Positions 27,965 through 38,369 are shown, counted from the stretch's first letter. The stretch: DNA of 64,000 nt from an uncultured Pelagibacteraceae bacterium (GCA_902518235.1 CABYFN010000002.1:1-64000); one strand, 5' to 3'. Numbers and translations: made by a program. The notes: generated from the sequence alone by a model not told the origin.

Positions 27965-28303
27965 TTAGCTTTTCTTTTTAAATTCTATTCCATTGTCTTC
28001 AAGAAGTTTTGCTAATTCTCCACTTTCGTACATTTCTTTAACAATATCACATCCGCCAATGAATTCATTTTTTACATAAAGCTGTGGAATTGTAGGCCAG
28101 TCACTAAAAACTTTAATTCCTTCTCTAAGTTTTTGATCAGCTAAAACATTTACACCTTTAAAATTTACCTCAAGCATTTTTAAAATATTTGTAACAGCCA
28201 TAGAAAATCCACACTGTGGAGCGTCTGGGGTTCCTTTCATGAATAAGCACACATCGTTACTTTTAATTTCGCTATTAATTAATTCATTAGTTTGATTATC
28301 CAT
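27965..28303 (-). CDS. grxD: monothiol CGFS glutaredoxin (Grx4 type)
   Basis: Iron-sulfur cluster carrier rather than a disulfide reductase. CGFS is present in APQCGFSMAV, with WPTIPQLYVKNEFIGGCDIV forming the glutathione site. 112 residues is normal. It lies one base after the BolA-family gene; CGFS glutaredoxins and BolA proteins form a [2Fe-2S]-bridged pair, so the pairing is functionally meaningful. Last gene of the minus-strand sfsA-to-grxD run. Confidence 0.96.
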   Translation of the reverse strand: MDNQTNELINSEIKSNDVCLFMKGTPDAPQCGFSMAVTNILKMLEVNFKGVNVLADQKLREGIKVFSDWPTIPQLYVKNEFIGGCDIVKEMYESGELAKLLEDNGIEFKKKS

Positions 28304-28534
28304 TTAGTTCTCCTTAGTTTTAACTGCTAGTGCATGTAATTCGTTGCCCATTTTTCCTTTGAGTGAATTATATACCATTTTGTGTTGTTGAATTTTACTC
28401 TTTCCTGCAAATTGCGACGAAATTACTGTGGCAGAGTAATGATTACCATCTCCTGCAAGATCTTGAATTTCTATTTTAGCATCTGGTAATGCTTCTTTTA
28501 TTAAGCTTTTAATTTCTTTTAAATCCATTGCCAT
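28304..28534 (-). CDS. BolA-family protein
   Basis: Small BolA/IbaG-type protein, partner of the CGFS glutaredoxin encoded next. The IKEALPDAKIEIQDLAGDGNHYSATVIS pattern and the conserved HKMVYNSLKG with its histidine are visible. 76 residues; the second Met (MDLKEIK) two codons in is an equally good start. The start overlaps the purL stop by one base. Confidence 0.92.
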   Translation of the reverse strand: MAMDLKEIKSLIKEALPDAKIEIQDLAGDGNHYSATVISSQFAGKSKIQQHKMVYNSLKGKMGNELHALAVKTKEN

Positions 28535-30729
28535 TAGTTAACCATATATTCCTTTAACCATTTTTTATAGTCTTCTTTGATATCGTCAATTGATAATTTT
28601 ATATCATTTTCTAATGTAATTTTATTGCCTTCTACTAAACCCACCCTGTCAAAATGAATAGAGTCCTTTTTAAGCATATTTTCAACATTTTCTAAATTTT
28701 CTGGCTTGATTTCAATAATATATCTTCCTTGGTCTTCACCAAAAAAATACTCAAATTTATTTACTAAGCCCTCTAGAGGAAATAATTTCACCCCTTTACC
28801 ACTTTTAATACTCATTTTAGATATAGCAGTTAAAATTCCTCCTAAAGACACGTCATGACAGGTTTCTATTAAATTTTTATTTTTTAAACTTAAAACACTC
28901 ATTCCATTTTGTTTTTCATTAAATAAGTTAACTTCTGGTGGAGGACCATTAAATTCAGATAATATATTTCTTGCAAATATTGTTTGATCTAAGTGTCCTT
29001 CAGTTTTACCTATTACTATAAGATAATTACCTTCATTCTTTAATTCCATTGTCATCATTTCTTTGTAATTAGATAATAATCCTATACCTCCAATTGAGGG
29101 TGTCGGTTTAATTCCCTTATCTTTTGTTTCATTATAAAAAGAGACGTTTCCTGAAACTACTGGGTAATTTAAATATTTAGATGCCTCTGTAATGCCTTCT
29201 ACACATTCAACAAATTCACCCATATTTTTCTCTTTTTCTGGGTTACCAAAATTTAGGCAATTTGTAATTGCTATTGGTTTTGCACCTACTGAAATCATAT
29301 TTCTCCAACTTTCACAAACTACTTGTTTACCTCCTGTTAATGGGTGTGCATGACAATAAGTTGCCGAAGAGTCTATAGATGCAGCAACAGCTTTATTTGT
29401 GCCATGAACTCTAACAACACCAGCATTTCCTCCAGGTTTTTGTATAGTATCGCCCATAACAGTATGATCATATTGGTCCCAGATCCATTCTTTATCTGCA
29501 ACATTTGGATCAATTAAAATTTTTTTTAAACAATCACCAAGTTTTAAAGATTTAAATTGTTCCTTTGAAAAATTATTTTCTTTTGAAAGTTTTGCTTTTA
29601 TCCATTTTCGATCGTACATAGGAGCATTCTCTGCTAAAAAATCAATCGGAATTTCAGCAACTTTTTCATTCTTAAAAAACAATTCAATATTTTTACTATT
29701 TGTTGTTTTTCCAATTACAGCGAAGTCTAGGTTCCACTTATCAAATATTTTTTTTGCTTCATTTTCTTTTCCTTCCTCTAAAACAATAAGCATTCTCTCT
29801 TGGCTTTCTGAGAGCATTATTTCATAAGGTGTCATATTTTCTTCTCTACAAGGAACTTTTGTTAAATCTATTTCAATACCTAAATCACCTTTAGATGCCA
29901 TTTCAATGCTAGAGGATGTTAAGCCTGCCGCACCCATATCCTGAATTGATATTATTGATTTACCAGCCATTAGTTCAAGACAAGCCTCAAGAAGAAGTTT
30001 TTCTGTAAATGGATCTCCAACTTGAACAGTAGGTTTTTTTTCTTCTATTTTGTCATCAAAAATAGCGGATGCCATACTTGCACCATGTATCCCATCTCTT
30101 CCTGTTTTTGAGCCAACATAGATTACTGGTTTGTTAATTCCTGCAGCTTTTGAATAAAATATTTTATTTTTATTAACTAAACCCAATGTCATTGCGTTTA
30201 CTAAAATATTTCCATTATAAGATTCATCAAAGCACGTTTGACCAGCTATTGTTGGAACACCAATACAGTTACCATATCCACCAATCCCTTTAACAACTCC
30301 TCTTAATAGATTTCTTGTTTTTTCATGGTCTGGTGAGCCAAAATGAATAGAGTTTAAATTAGCAATGGGTCTCGCACCCATTGTGAATACATCTCTCATA
30401 ATCCCACCAACACCTGTAGCTGCTCCTTGATAGGGCTCAATAAATGAAGGATGGTTATGACTTTCTATTTTAAATACTATTGCATCATTGTCTCCAATAT
30501 CTACAACTCCAGCATTTTCTCCTGGACCCTGAATAACTTGTTCACCTTTTGTGTGTAATTTTTTTAAATGTCTTCTGGATGATTTGTAAGAGCAGTGCTC
30601 ATTCCACATTGCTGAAAAGACACCTAATTCAGTAATATTGGGTGTTCTCTTTAAAAGATCGCAGATTTTCTTATATTCATCACTTTTTAATCCATGCTCA
30701 ATTGCTATTTTTTCATTAACTTCAACCAT
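28534..30729 (-). CDS. purL: phosphoribosylformylglycinamidine synthase II
   Basis: Large ATP-dependent subunit of the three-part FGAM synthase. Conserved parts: [52 protein letters not shown], and [15 protein letters not shown], then the duplicated second half with [12 protein letters not shown]. 731 residues is the normal small PurL. It works with purS and purQ encoded immediately upstream; starts and stops overlap by one base. Confidence 0.97.
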   Translation of the reverse strand: MVEVNEKIAIEHGLKSDEYKKICDLLKRTPNITELGVFSAMWNEHCSYKSSRRHLKKLHTKGEQVIQGPGENAGVVDIGDNDAIVFKIESHNHPSFIEPYQGAATGVGGIMRDVFTMGARPIANLNSIHFGSPDHEKTRNLLRGVVKGIGGYGNCIGVPTIAGQTCFDESYNGNILVNAMTLGLVNKNKIFYSKAAGINKPVIYVGSKTGRDGIHGASMASAIFDDKIEEKKPTVQVGDPFTEKLLLEACLELMAGKSIISIQDMGAAGLTSSSIEMASKGDLGIEIDLTKVPCREENMTPYEIMLSESQERMLIVLEEGKENEAKKIFDKWNLDFAVIGKTTNSKNIELFFKNEKVAEIPIDFLAENAPMYDRKWIKAKLSKENNFSKEQFKSLKLGDCLKKILIDPNVADKEWIWDQYDHTVMGDTIQKPGGNAGVVRVHGTNKAVAASIDSSATYCHAHPLTGGKQVVCESWRNMISVGAKPIAITNCLNFGNPEKEKNMGEFVECVEGITEASKYLNYPVVSGNVSFYNETKDKGIKPTPSIGGIGLLSNYKEMMTMELKNEGNYLIVIGKTEGHLDQTIFARNILSEFNGPPPEVNLFNEKQNGMSVLSLKNKNLIETCHDVSLGGILTAISKMSIKSGKGVKLFPLEGLVNKFEYFFGEDQGRYIIEIKPENLENVENMLKKDSIHFDRVGLVEGNKITLENDIKLSIDDIKEDYKKWLKEYMVN

Positions 30730-31409
30730 TATAAGCTTTCAATTAAATTCTCAAAAAATAATGACCCATCTTCACCTGAAAGAAATGGATCAATCATTCT
30801 TTCTGGATGAGGCATCATACCTAAAATATTTTTATTTTTATTGAATATTCCAGCAATATTTTTTAAGGCGCCGTTTGGATTATTTTTTTCATCATCATTT
30901 CCTTTATGGTCACAATAAGTAACAGCAATTTGACCATTATCTTCAATAGATTTTAATTCATCGTTTGAACAAAAATAATTTCCTTCGTTGTGAGCAATAT
31001 GGAGTTCTAAAACTTCTTTTTTAATTTTTTTAAAATATTTGTTTTCTTTATTTTTAATTTTTACGAAAACATTTTTGCAAATAAAGTTTAAGTATTTATT
31101 TTGTTGAAGTATTCCAGGTAATAAACCTGTCTCAGTGAGTATTTGAAAACCATTACAAATTCCAAGAACTAATCCACCTGAATTTGCAAAATCAATTACT
31201 GATTTTATTATTCTTGATTTACCAGCAATACTTCCACATCTAAGGTAATCGCCGTAAGAAAAACCTCCTGGCAGTACAATTAAATCACTTTTAGGTATTT
31301 TAGCATCGTTATGCCAAACCATTTGATTCTCAAAACCAAATTTCTTTAAAGCCACATCCATATCTCTATCACAATTTGAACCAGGGAATATAATTACAGA
31401 CGATTTCAT
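30729..31409 (-). CDS. purQ: phosphoribosylformylglycinamidine synthase I (glutaminase)
   Basis: Class I glutamine amidotransferase feeding ammonia to Pur[15 protein letters not shown] opens the protein, [16 protein letters not shown] and [10 protein letters not shown] carry the oxyanion strand and nucleophile Cys, and MMPHPERM gives the catalytic His and Glu. I start at ATG 31409 (MKSSVIIF), which follows the purS stop by 7 bases; the longer open frame to 31439 overlaps purS. 226 residues. Confidence 0.96.
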   Translation of the reverse strand: MKSSVIIFPGSNCDRDMDVALKKFGFENQMVWHNDAKIPKSDLIVLPGGFSYGDYLRCGSIAGKSRIIKSVIDFANSGGLVLGICNGFQILTETGLLPGILQQNKYLNFICKNVFVKIKNKENKYFKKIKKEVLELHIAHNEGNYFCSNDELKSIEDNGQIAVTYCDHKGNDDEKNNPNGALKNIAGIFNKNKNILGMMPHPERMIDPFLSGEDGSLFFENLIESL

Positions 31410-31416
31410 TAAGTAG

Positions 31417-31650
31417 TTACAAGATTTTATAATCCTCAATAACTAGATTAGCTAAAAGCTTTTTACACATTTCTTCTGCTTGAGATTTAGCTTTAGTCTC
31501 ATCACTTTCGTTTATCTCAATGTCAAAAAATTTTCCTTGTCTAACCTCTGAAACATTACCAAAAGCCATTCCATTCAAAGTTTGCTGTATTGCTTTACCT
31601 TGGGGATCTAGCACACCTTTTTTTAGAGTGACTATTACTTTTACTTTCAT
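31417..31650 (-). CDS. purS: phosphoribosylformylglycinamidine synthase, PurS subunit
   Basis: Small bridging subunit of the PurSLQ complex. The KVKVIVTLKKGVLDPQGKAIQQTLNGMAFGNVSEVRQGKFFDIEI order is diagnostic. 77 residues. The start overlaps the purC end by 4 bases and purQ follows, so all three complex subunits are co-expressed. Confidence 0.96.
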   Translation of the reverse strand: MKVKVIVTLKKGVLDPQGKAIQQTLNGMAFGNVSEVRQGKFFDIEINESDETKAKSQAEEMCKKLLANLVIEDYKIL

Positions 31651-32432
31651 TTTTTCTTAATTTTAACAGCTTTTGGTTTAGGATAGGTTAATGGTCTTAT
31701 GTTTGATTGTTCGTGTAATATATTTAATCTAACAGCTACTTCTTGATAAGCTTCAACTAAGTTACCCAAGTTATTTCTAAATCTATCTTTATCTAGTTTT
31801 TTATCCGTTCGCATGTCCCAAAGTCTACAAGTATCAGGACTAATTTCGTCAGCAAGCATGATTTCTCTTTTGCTATCAATCTCACTTCTTCCAAATTCAA
31901 CTTTAAAATCTACTAATTTAATTCCAACACCTCTAAACATACCTTGAAGAAAATCATTTATTCTTCTTACTTCTTCGTAAATAAAATCTAACTCAAATAC
32001 ATCCATCCATTTAAAAGCTAAGATATGTTCTCTACTTACTAATGGATCGCCTAAATCATCATTCTTTAAGCAATATTCAACTAATGGATAATCTAATACT
32101 GTACCATCTTCTATCCCCAATCTTTTTGTTAACGATCCTGTAGCAATATTTCTTACAATAAATTCAATTGGAATAATTTCAACCAACTTTACAAGTTGTT
32201 CTCTCATATTAAGTCTTTTTACTAAATGATTTTTTATACCAACATTGCTTAATTGAGTAAGAATATGTTCTGAAATTCTATTGTTTAAAATTCCTTTACC
32301 TTCGATGATATCTTTTTTTTGATTATTGAAAGCGGTAGCATCATCTTTGAAGTGCTGAATTACTAAATTCTTGTCATTTGTAGCATAAATTATTTTTGCT
32401 TTACCTTCGTATAATTTCTTCCCTTTTTTCAT
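31647..32432 (-). CDS. purC: SAICAR synthetase
   Basis: Joins aspartate to CAIR in purine synthesis. Visible: LYEGKAKIIYATND at the N-terminus, KDDATAFNNQKKDIIEGKG, EFIVRNIATGSLTKRLGIEDG, VDFKVEFGR and LADEISPDTCRLWD. 261 residues is slightly longer than the enterobacterial enzyme, with a basic tail (KPKAVKIKKK). It overlaps purB by one base and purS by four. Confidence 0.97.
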   Translation of the reverse strand: MKKGKKLYEGKAKIIYATNDKNLVIQHFKDDATAFNNQKKDIIEGKGILNNRISEHILTQLSNVGIKNHLVKRLNMREQLVKLVEIIPIEFIVRNIATGSLTKRLGIEDGTVLDYPLVEYCLKNDDLGDPLVSREHILAFKWMDVFELDFIYEEVRRINDFLQGMFRGVGIKLVDFKVEFGRSEIDSKREIMLADEISPDTCRLWDMRTDKKLDKDRFRNNLGNLVEAYQEVAVRLNILHEQSNIRPLTYPKPKAVKIKKK

Positions 32433-33724
32433 TATTTAAACACCCTATTGAAAATTAAATTAACATTCTTAAAGTGTGAGGAATAATCAAATATTTTTTT
32501 CATTTTTTTACTTGAAACCCTAGATGTAATGTTTTTATCACTCATCACAACATCTAAAAGGTTAAGATTATCTGCTATGCATTTTTTAGCGTGTGATTGG
32601 ACTAATCTATATGATTTTTCTCTTGTTAAACCTGATTTAGTTAATTCGAGCATCAATTCTTGTGAGAAAATGGTACCCTTTGTGATATTAAGGTTATTAA
32701 GCATTTTTTTTGGATAAACTATCATTTTATTTAAAACACTAGCTAACCTCACTAATGCAAAATCTAATGTTATATTTGCATCTGGTCCAATGTTTCTTTC
32801 TACACTTGAATGTGAAATATCTCTTTCGTGCCAAAGTGCAATATTTTCTAAAGCTGGAATGGTATAGCTTCTAACCATTCTAGCTAGTCCAGTTAGGTTT
32901 TCACTTAGTATAGGATTCTTCTTGTGAGGCATTGCACTTGACCCTTTTTGTTTTTTTGAAAAAAATTCCTGCACTTCATAAACCTCTGTTCTTTGTAAGT
33001 GCCTAATTTCAGTTGAAACTCTCTCAATTGATCCTGCAATAATTCCTAGTACTGAAAAATAATATGCATGTCTATCTCTTGGAATAACTTGTGTAGATAC
33101 AGGCTCTGCTTTTAATCCCAGTTTTTTAGCAACATGTTTTTCTACATTAGGATTGATGTTTGCAAAAGTACCTACAGCACCAGATATTGCGCATGTTGAT
33201 ATTTCATCTATAGCACAAATTAATCTTTTTTTATTTCTTTTAAATTCTTCGTAATAAGAAGCTAATTTAAGTCCAAATGTTATAGGTTCAGCATGTATCC
33301 CATGACTTCTACCCATACATGGTGTGAATTTATATTTTTTAGCTTTTGATTTTAAAACTTTTAATATTTGATCAATATCCTTTACCAAAATCTTGCCAGA
33401 CTGGACTAATTGAATATTAAAACTTGTATCTACTACATCTGATGAGGTCATTCCTTGGTGTAGGTATCTAGCTTTAATACCTACTTTTTCAGTAACTGAT
33501 GTAAGAAATGCTATAACATCGTGTTTTACTTTCTCTTCAATATTATGAATTCTTTTAACATTAATTTTAGCCTTTTTTCTAACAGCACTTGCTACACCTT
33601 TTGGAATAGTTCCTAATTTTTCCATTCCTTCAGCTGCAGCAATCTCTACATCTAACCAGATTTGATATTTGTTATATTCGGACCAGATATCCGTAAGTTC
33701 TTTTCTAGAGTATCGTGTTATCAT
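32432..33724 (-). CDS. purB: adenylosuccinate lyase
   Basis: Acts at two steps of purine synthesis (SAICAR cleavage and AMP formation). MITRYSRKELTDIWSEYNKYQIWLDVEIA, the TSSDVVDTS and GRSHGIHAEPITFGLK histidine region, and the fumarase-superfamily signature GSSAMPHKKNPILSE (about residue 262) are present. 430 residues. Placed with purCSQL in one transcription unit. Confidence 0.97.
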   Translation of the reverse strand: MITRYSRKELTDIWSEYNKYQIWLDVEIAAAEGMEKLGTIPKGVASAVRKKAKINVKRIHNIEEKVKHDVIAFLTSVTEKVGIKARYLHQGMTSSDVVDTSFNIQLVQSGKILVKDIDQILKVLKSKAKKYKFTPCMGRSHGIHAEPITFGLKLASYYEEFKRNKKRLICAIDEISTCAISGAVGTFANINPNVEKHVAKKLGLKAEPVSTQVIPRDRHAYYFSVLGIIAGSIERVSTEIRHLQRTEVYEVQEFFSKKQKGSSAMPHKKNPILSENLTGLARMVRSYTIPALENIALWHERDISHSSVERNIGPDANITLDFALVRLASVLNKMIVYPKKMLNNLNITKGTIFSQELMLELTKSGLTREKSYRLVQSHAKKCIADNLNLLDVVMSDKNITSRVSSKKMKKIFDYSSHFKNVNLIFNRVFK

Positions 33725-34494
33725 TAATTATATGGAGGCCTCTTATAACCTTTAACAGATTCTGTGAAAATTTCATAAGAGTCTTCTGTAATTCCTATTG
33801 TATGCTCAAATTGTGCAGATAAAGACTTATCCTTTGTTACTGCTGTCCATCCATCATTTAGAACCTTGACATCTAATTTACCAACATTGATCATTGGTTC
33901 TATTGTAAAGGTCATACCAGGTATTAACTCATAACCTGTATTTTTCTTTCCATAATGAAGAATATTAGGTTGTTCATGAAAGGTGTTACTAATGCCATGA
34001 CCACAAAAATCTCTTACTACTGAAAATCCTCTCTCTTCAACAAAGGATTGAATTTCATAGCCAATGTCACCTAATTTTATTCCTGGTTTTAAAATTTCTA
34101 TCCCTTTCATCATAGACTCGTAAGTTGTCTCAATTAAATTTTTTGCTTTAACTGGTATATCTCCAATCGTAAACATTCGACTAGTATCACCATAGTATTC
34201 ATTCACTATTGCTGTTACATCTATGTTAACTGCATCACCATCAATTAATACTCTATCAGAAGGGATGCCATGACAAACAACATGGTTTAAAGATGTACAC
34301 AAAGATTTTTTAAAACCCCTATAGTATAATGGAGCAGAGTGTCCGCCATTGTCTCTAATAAATTCATATCCAAGCTGATCAATTTTATCTGTAGACACAC
34401 CCTCCTTAACCTCATTTGTTAGCATATCTAAAGTTTGAGATGCAAGTTTTCCAGCAATCCTCATTTTTTCAAATTTTTCTGAATAATTACTCAT
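33724..34494 (-). CDS. map: methionine aminopeptidase type I
   Basis: Removes initiator Met from nascent proteins. GHSAPLYYRGFKKSLCTSLNHVVCHGIP, the dimetal ligands in NIDVTAIVNEYYGDTSRMF (two Asp), GHGISNTFHEQPNILHYG (His), FTIEPMI (Glu) and FEHTI (Glu) are all present. 256 residues. It overlaps sfsA by 8 bases and purB by 1. Confidence 0.97.
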   Translation of the reverse strand: MSNYSEKFEKMRIAGKLASQTLDMLTNEVKEGVSTDKIDQLGYEFIRDNGGHSAPLYYRGFKKSLCTSLNHVVCHGIPSDRVLIDGDAVNIDVTAIVNEYYGDTSRMFTIGDIPVKAKNLIETTYESMMKGIEILKPGIKLGDIGYEIQSFVEERGFSVVRDFCGHGISNTFHEQPNILHYGKKNTGYELIPGMTFTIEPMINVGKLDVKVLNDGWTAVTKDKSLSAQFEHTIGITEDSYEIFTESVKGYKRPPYN

Positions 34495-35173
34495 CTAAAA
34501 TTTTTATTTTCTTTTCAATTTTTATTTCTTTAGAATTTAAACTGCATCTGTAAGCAAGAAAGCTTACACCAGATTTTTTAGCATCTAAATATTCTTTATA
34601 ATACGTAGAGTCTATATCTTTTGCTATTCTAAAATTATTTATATCCTGAATTTGAGTTAAAAATAAGACATAAGGTTTATATCCTTTTTTAATAGATTCC
34701 TTTAATTTTTGCAGGTGTTTTGTACCCCTGGAAGTTACAGCATCAGGAAATTCTGCAATATCGTCTTCTCTTATAAGTGTTGTATTTTTTACCTCTAATA
34801 TTTTTTTATCACACAAAAAATCAAATCTAGTATCGTCAGAATACTTAAATTCTGCTCTGATATTTTTAATCGAACTAAATTCTTTTATTAATTTATTCTT
34901 TAAAGCATGCTCAACAATTCTATTTGCTCTATGAGTATTTACTCCAATTGTTCTTTTTTTTACCTTCAGCATCTCAAGGGTAAATTTTAATTTACGTTTT
35001 GGATCATTATGTTCGCTAATCCAAGCTTCATTTCCTTGATCTAGTAAACCCATCATAGAGCCTGTATTTGGGCAATGCGCCACAACAGTTTTATTATTTA
35101 CTTCTATATCAGTGAAAAATCTCTTATATCTCCGGATAAATTTGCCTTTTAATAAAGTGTTGGTAAATTTCAT
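34487..35173 (-). CDS. sfsA: SfsA family protein
   Basis: Named for a sugar-fermentation phenotype in E. coli. It has an OB-fold N-terminus and a PD-(D/E)XK nuclease-like C-terminal part, seen here as RFDFLCDKKILEVKNTTL and the downstream FPDAVTSRGTKHLQKL. 228 residues. Likely first gene of the purine run. Only 22 bases separate its start from the divergent CinA-like gene, so its promoter must lie within that neighbour's coding region. Confidence 0.92.
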   Translation of the reverse strand: MKFTNTLLKGKFIRRYKRFFTDIEVNNKTVVAHCPNTGSMMGLLDQGNEAWISEHNDPKRKLKFTLEMLKVKKRTIGVNTHRANRIVEHALKNKLIKEFSSIKNIRAEFKYSDDTRFDFLCDKKILEVKNTTLIREDDIAEFPDAVTSRGTKHLQKLKESIKKGYKPYVLFLTQIQDINNFRIAKDIDSTYYKEYLDAKKSGVSFLAYRCSLNSKEIKIEKKIKILDE

Positions 35174-35195
35174 ACAGTTTTATTTATATTTAGAA

Positions 35196-35948
35196 ATGAC
35201 TAATAAAAAAGAAATATCTGCATCAATTATTATCATAGGTAACGAGGTATTGTCTGGCAGAACTAAAGATCTGAATACAAGCACACTTGCAACTTGGTTA
35301 AATTCATTAGGAATTATGGTAGGTGAGGTGAGGGTTATACCTGATATAGAGCAAACAATAATAGATACTGTTCATGAGTTAAGAGTTAAATACAACTATG
35401 TGTTTACTACTGGTGGTATTGGACCAACTCATGATGATATTACTGCAGAATCAATTTCAAAGGCGTTTAATATTGAGTATGGGTTTCATAAAGAAGCATT
35501 TGCTATTTTAGAAAAATATTATGAACCTGGTAATTTTAATGATGGAAGACAAAAAATGGCAAAGATGCCTGTAACAGCTAATTTAATTTTAAACCCTTCA
35601 AGTGGTGCACCGGGATTTTACGTTGAGAACGTTTTCTCACTTCCAGGGGTTCCATCAATTTTAAAAGCAATGATAGGTGGATTAAACAATGTATTAGTTG
35701 GTGGAGATCCAATTTTAAGCAAAACAATTAATTTAAGAACGTATGAAAGTGAAATTGCAAGCTCATTAACAAATGTTCAAGATAATAATAAAGATGTTGA
35801 AATTGGTAGTTACCCTTTTTTTAGACAAGGTAAATTAGGTGTATCAATTGTATTAAGATCTAAACATCAGGATAAAATAGATCTCTGCAATTCATTAATT
35901 CTTGAGTTTGTAAAGGCAAAAAATATTGAAGTAGTTGAATTAGAGTAA
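35196..35948 (+). CDS. CinA N-terminal-like molybdopterin-binding-fold protein
   Basis: MoCF-binding/CinA-N domain protein; in related enzymes this domain acts as a nucleotide pyrophosphatase. The pattern SIIIIGNEVLSGRTKDLNTSTLATWLNSLGIMVGEVRVIPD followed by FTTGGIGPTHDDITAESISKAF is diagnostic. 250 residues; it lacks the C-terminal PncC nicotinamide-nucleotide amidase domain of full CinA. ATG 35196 is chosen because the open frame upstream to 35112 runs into sfsA. The stop overlaps the next start by one base. Confidence 0.9.
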   Translation: MTNKKEISASIIIIGNEVLSGRTKDLNTSTLATWLNSLGIMVGEVRVIPDIEQTIIDTVHELRVKYNYVFTTGGIGPTHDDITAESISKAFNIEYGFHKEAFAILEKYYEPGNFNDGRQKMAKMPVTANLILNPSSGAPGFYVENVFSLPGVPSILKAMIGGLNNVLVGGDPILSKTINLRTYESEIASSLTNVQDNNKDVEIGSYPFFRQGKLGVSIVLRSKHQDKIDLCNSLILEFVKAKNIEVVELE

Positions 35949-36352
35949 TGTTATATTTTGCTTACGGGAGTAATCTTAATCTTTTTCAAATGAAACGGAG
36001 ATGTAAAGACTCTGTATTCTTGAGGAAATATGAACTTAAAGGTTACAAGTTAAACTTCAGAAGCAAGTATAGAGCAGCAGACATTGAAAAGAGTAAAAAT
36101 TCCATAGTTCCTGGTGCATTGTTTGAAATATCAAAAAGTGATGAAAAAAAACTGGATGTGTATGAAGATTTTCCAATTCTTTATAAAAAACTATACTTTT
36201 CTTATTATAATAAAACAGTCATGACTTATATTATGGTTAACAAAACAGAATTTAGATATCCTACGGAGAGGTATCTTAATGTTGTAAAACAAGGGTATAA
36301 AGATTGTAAACTTGATAATAAATTTTTAATCAAAGCTTTAAATCAATTTTAG
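35948..36352 (+). CDS. gamma-glutamylcyclotransferase-like (GGCT/AIG2) protein
   Basis: 134-residue member of the AIG2/GGCT fold. MLYFAYGSNLNLFQMKRRC carries the YGSN phosphate-like loop, and LDVYEDFPILYKK holds the putative catalytic Glu at the usual place. The substrate (gamma-glutamyl peptide or other) is unknown. It overlaps the CinA-like gene by one base and runs 15 bases into the convergent GT9 gene. Confidence 0.82.
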   Translation: MLYFAYGSNLNLFQMKRRCKDSVFLRKYELKGYKLNFRSKYRAADIEKSKNSIVPGALFEISKSDEKKLDVYEDFPILYKKLYFSYYNKTVMTYIMVNKTEFRYPTERYLNVVKQGYKDCKLDNKFLIKALNQF

Positions 36353-37315
36353 AACATCTTTTTCAGATATTTTAGAAATATCAGTAGAGTTATATAATTT
36401 GTTACTATTTAATATTTTTACACTTGAGTGTTTTGGCGCAAACTTTTCTTCTTCTTTAGATCCCCCAGATCCAAATAAAAGAATCATTGGTGTTTTAGCT
36501 AAGCTAATCATATGCATAATTCCGTTATTTATTGTTACACTTGAGCTTAATCTAGTAGCTAAAGCAGTGACAAATGCAGGTTCTGAATATTTTGCATTCT
36601 CCTCAGGAATAATGGCTTCTTTAATCTCATTTTTTATATTGGAAATTAATTCTGTATCATTTTTTCTAATCAAAAAAACTGGAATTTTATTAATTTCTAC
36701 AATTTTTTTTCCTAAATTTATAAATTTATCCATTGGCCAATTTTTTTTTCTATAAGTGTTTCCTTGAGTTACAGATAATCCAACGTAATTATTATCAGGA
36801 AGGATTCTTTTAGCTTCGTCAAAATATTTTGGGTTTATGCTTTTAATATCATAATTTTGAATAATTAATTTTTTATCAATTAACTTCTCAAGATTTTTTA
36901 AAATCATTCTCAAATTATTTTTTGTACTCACATAATTTTTTTTCTTTGTTGAGAAAAAATAATTTAATGAAGAGGAATAAAAAGTGTCGCTAGGTATCTG
37001 TTTTAAAATTAAAGTATTTCTAATTTTTGACTGAAGGTCTATTATTAGATCAAATTTATCTATTGATTTTTGATTAAATATTTTTTTTGCTAAAAATAAA
37101 TGTTTCCATCTAAAACCAAAATATTTAAGGTTCATCTCAAAAGTTGGTATGTCAATACCATATTCTTTTAAGCTTCCTTGGAAGTGGTTCTCATGCGCAC
37201 CTAAATATAATAAAGAAGCATCTTTAAAATTATTTTTTAAACTTGTGACTAGATCAAATAATTGGATGCTATCTCCAAGTCCACCTCCAGAATTATAAAT
37301 GAGAATATTTTTCAT
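36338..37315 (-). CDS. glycosyltransferase family 9 (heptosyltransferase-like)
   Basis: GT-B-fold enzyme of the heptosyltransferase family, probably in lipopolysaccharide core or related glycan synthesis at the inner face of the inner membrane. ILIYNSGGGLGDSIQLFDLVTSLK is the N-terminal loop; VGLSVTQGNTYRKKNWPMDKFINLGKKI and TINNGIMHMISLAKTPMILLFGSGGS match the C-terminal donor-binding half. 325 residues. Acceptor and donor are unknown. Confidence 0.82.
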   Translation of the reverse strand: MKNILIYNSGGGLGDSIQLFDLVTSLKNNFKDASLLYLGAHENHFQGSLKEYGIDIPTFEMNLKYFGFRWKHLFLAKKIFNQKSIDKFDLIIDLQSKIRNTLILKQIPSDTFYSSSLNYFFSTKKKNYVSTKNNLRMILKNLEKLIDKKLIIQNYDIKSINPKYFDEAKRILPDNNYVGLSVTQGNTYRKKNWPMDKFINLGKKIVEINKIPVFLIRKNDTELISNIKNEIKEAIIPEENAKYSEPAFVTALATRLSSSVTINNGIMHMISLAKTPMILLFGSGGSKEEEKFAPKHSSVKILNSNKLYNSTDISKISEKDVLKLI

Positions 37316-37374
37316 TTTATTGATATTTAAAGATATAATTTAAAAAAAATATAATATAATTTTCTCTATCAAAA

Positions 37375-38061
37375 ATGCTTACAAAAACACAACTATTTTC
37401 AAAGGGTTTTCTTGCTGTTGCGCCTCACATGTTTTCAGTTATCCCATTTGGCATAATATGTGGTGCAATAGGTATAGAATTAGGTTTTGATCCTGTTTTA
37501 GTTTATGCAATGTCTATTATTATCTTTGGTGGTGCATCTCAAATAGTATTTCTTCAATTGTTATCAGGTGGGGCTTCAGCCTTGATCGCAATTACTTCAG
37601 TTGGTGTCATAAATTCAAGACATTTATTATATGGCGCAGTTTTATCTGAGTACCTTGAAAAATTATCATTTATTAAAAAATTATTAATTTCCTACATTGT
37701 AGTCGATCAAGGATTTGCTGAGAGTAATAAATTTTTTATGAAAAATAAAACCGAGCAACATTTACATTATCATTTAATTGGGAGTGGAGTCACACTTTGG
37801 ATTTTTTGGCAGCTATCAACTTTAGCAGGTATAGTTTTAGGATCATTTGTACCAGAGGAATTAGGTTTAAAATTTGCAATTCCTTTAACCTTTATAGCAA
37901 TTGTTGTTCAAGATTTTAAAAAATTAGATCACGTAATAGTAATGATTACATGTGGGTTAAGTTCATTATTATTTTTTGATGCACCCTTTAAATCATACAT
38001 AATCATTTCACCTATAATTGCATTATTTGTTGCAGCTTTAGTTTTGAGGTTAAAAAAATGA
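37375..38061 (+). CDS. azlC: AzlC-family branched-chain amino acid exporter subunit
   Basis: Large membrane subunit of an AzlCD exporter. The N-terminal KGFLAVAPHMFSVIPFGIICGAIGIELGFDP and FGGASQIVFLQLLSGGAS are typical, followed by several hydrophobic helices. 228 residues. The start of azlD overlaps its last four bases (ATGA), the usual azlC-azlD arrangement. Confidence 0.92.
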   Translation: MLTKTQLFSKGFLAVAPHMFSVIPFGIICGAIGIELGFDPVLVYAMSIIIFGGASQIVFLQLLSGGASALIAITSVGVINSRHLLYGAVLSEYLEKLSFIKKLLISYIVVDQGFAESNKFFMKNKTEQHLHYHLIGSGVTLWIFWQLSTLAGIVLGSFVPEELGLKFAIPLTFIAIVVQDFKKLDHVIVMITCGLSSLLFFDAPFKSYIIISPIIALFVAALVLRLKK

Positions 38062-38369
38062 CTTGGTTAACAATCATAATTGCAGGAATAATTACTTACT
38101 TTACCAGAATGACCATGGTTGCTTTAGTCGATAGGGATTTATTAGGTGAAAGAGTAAAAGAGGTTTTAGCATATGTTCCATCAGCAGTATTTCCAGCAAT
38201 AATATTTCCTGGAATATTTATTAATGATTATGGAGCTTTTATAGAAATGAATGACCCTAAAATCTTTGGAGCAATAGTTGCAATATTAGTTGGTTACTTT
38301 TCTAGAAATGTAATAGCGACAATATTATCTGGATTATCCTCTTACTGGGTTATTATTTTCTTATTATAA
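38058..38369 (+). CDS. azlD: AzlD-family branched-chain amino acid exporter subunit
   Basis: Small membrane partner of AzlC, 103 residues with four hydrophobic segments. The N-terminus WLTIIIAGIITYFTRMTMVAL and the VLAYVPSAVFPAIIFPGI segment match the family. Overlaps azlC by four bases, so translation is coupled. Confidence 0.92.
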   Translation: MTWLTIIIAGIITYFTRMTMVALVDRDLLGERVKEVLAYVPSAVFPAIIFPGIFINDYGAFIEMNDPKIFGAIVAILVGYFSRNVIATILSGLSSYWVIIFLL

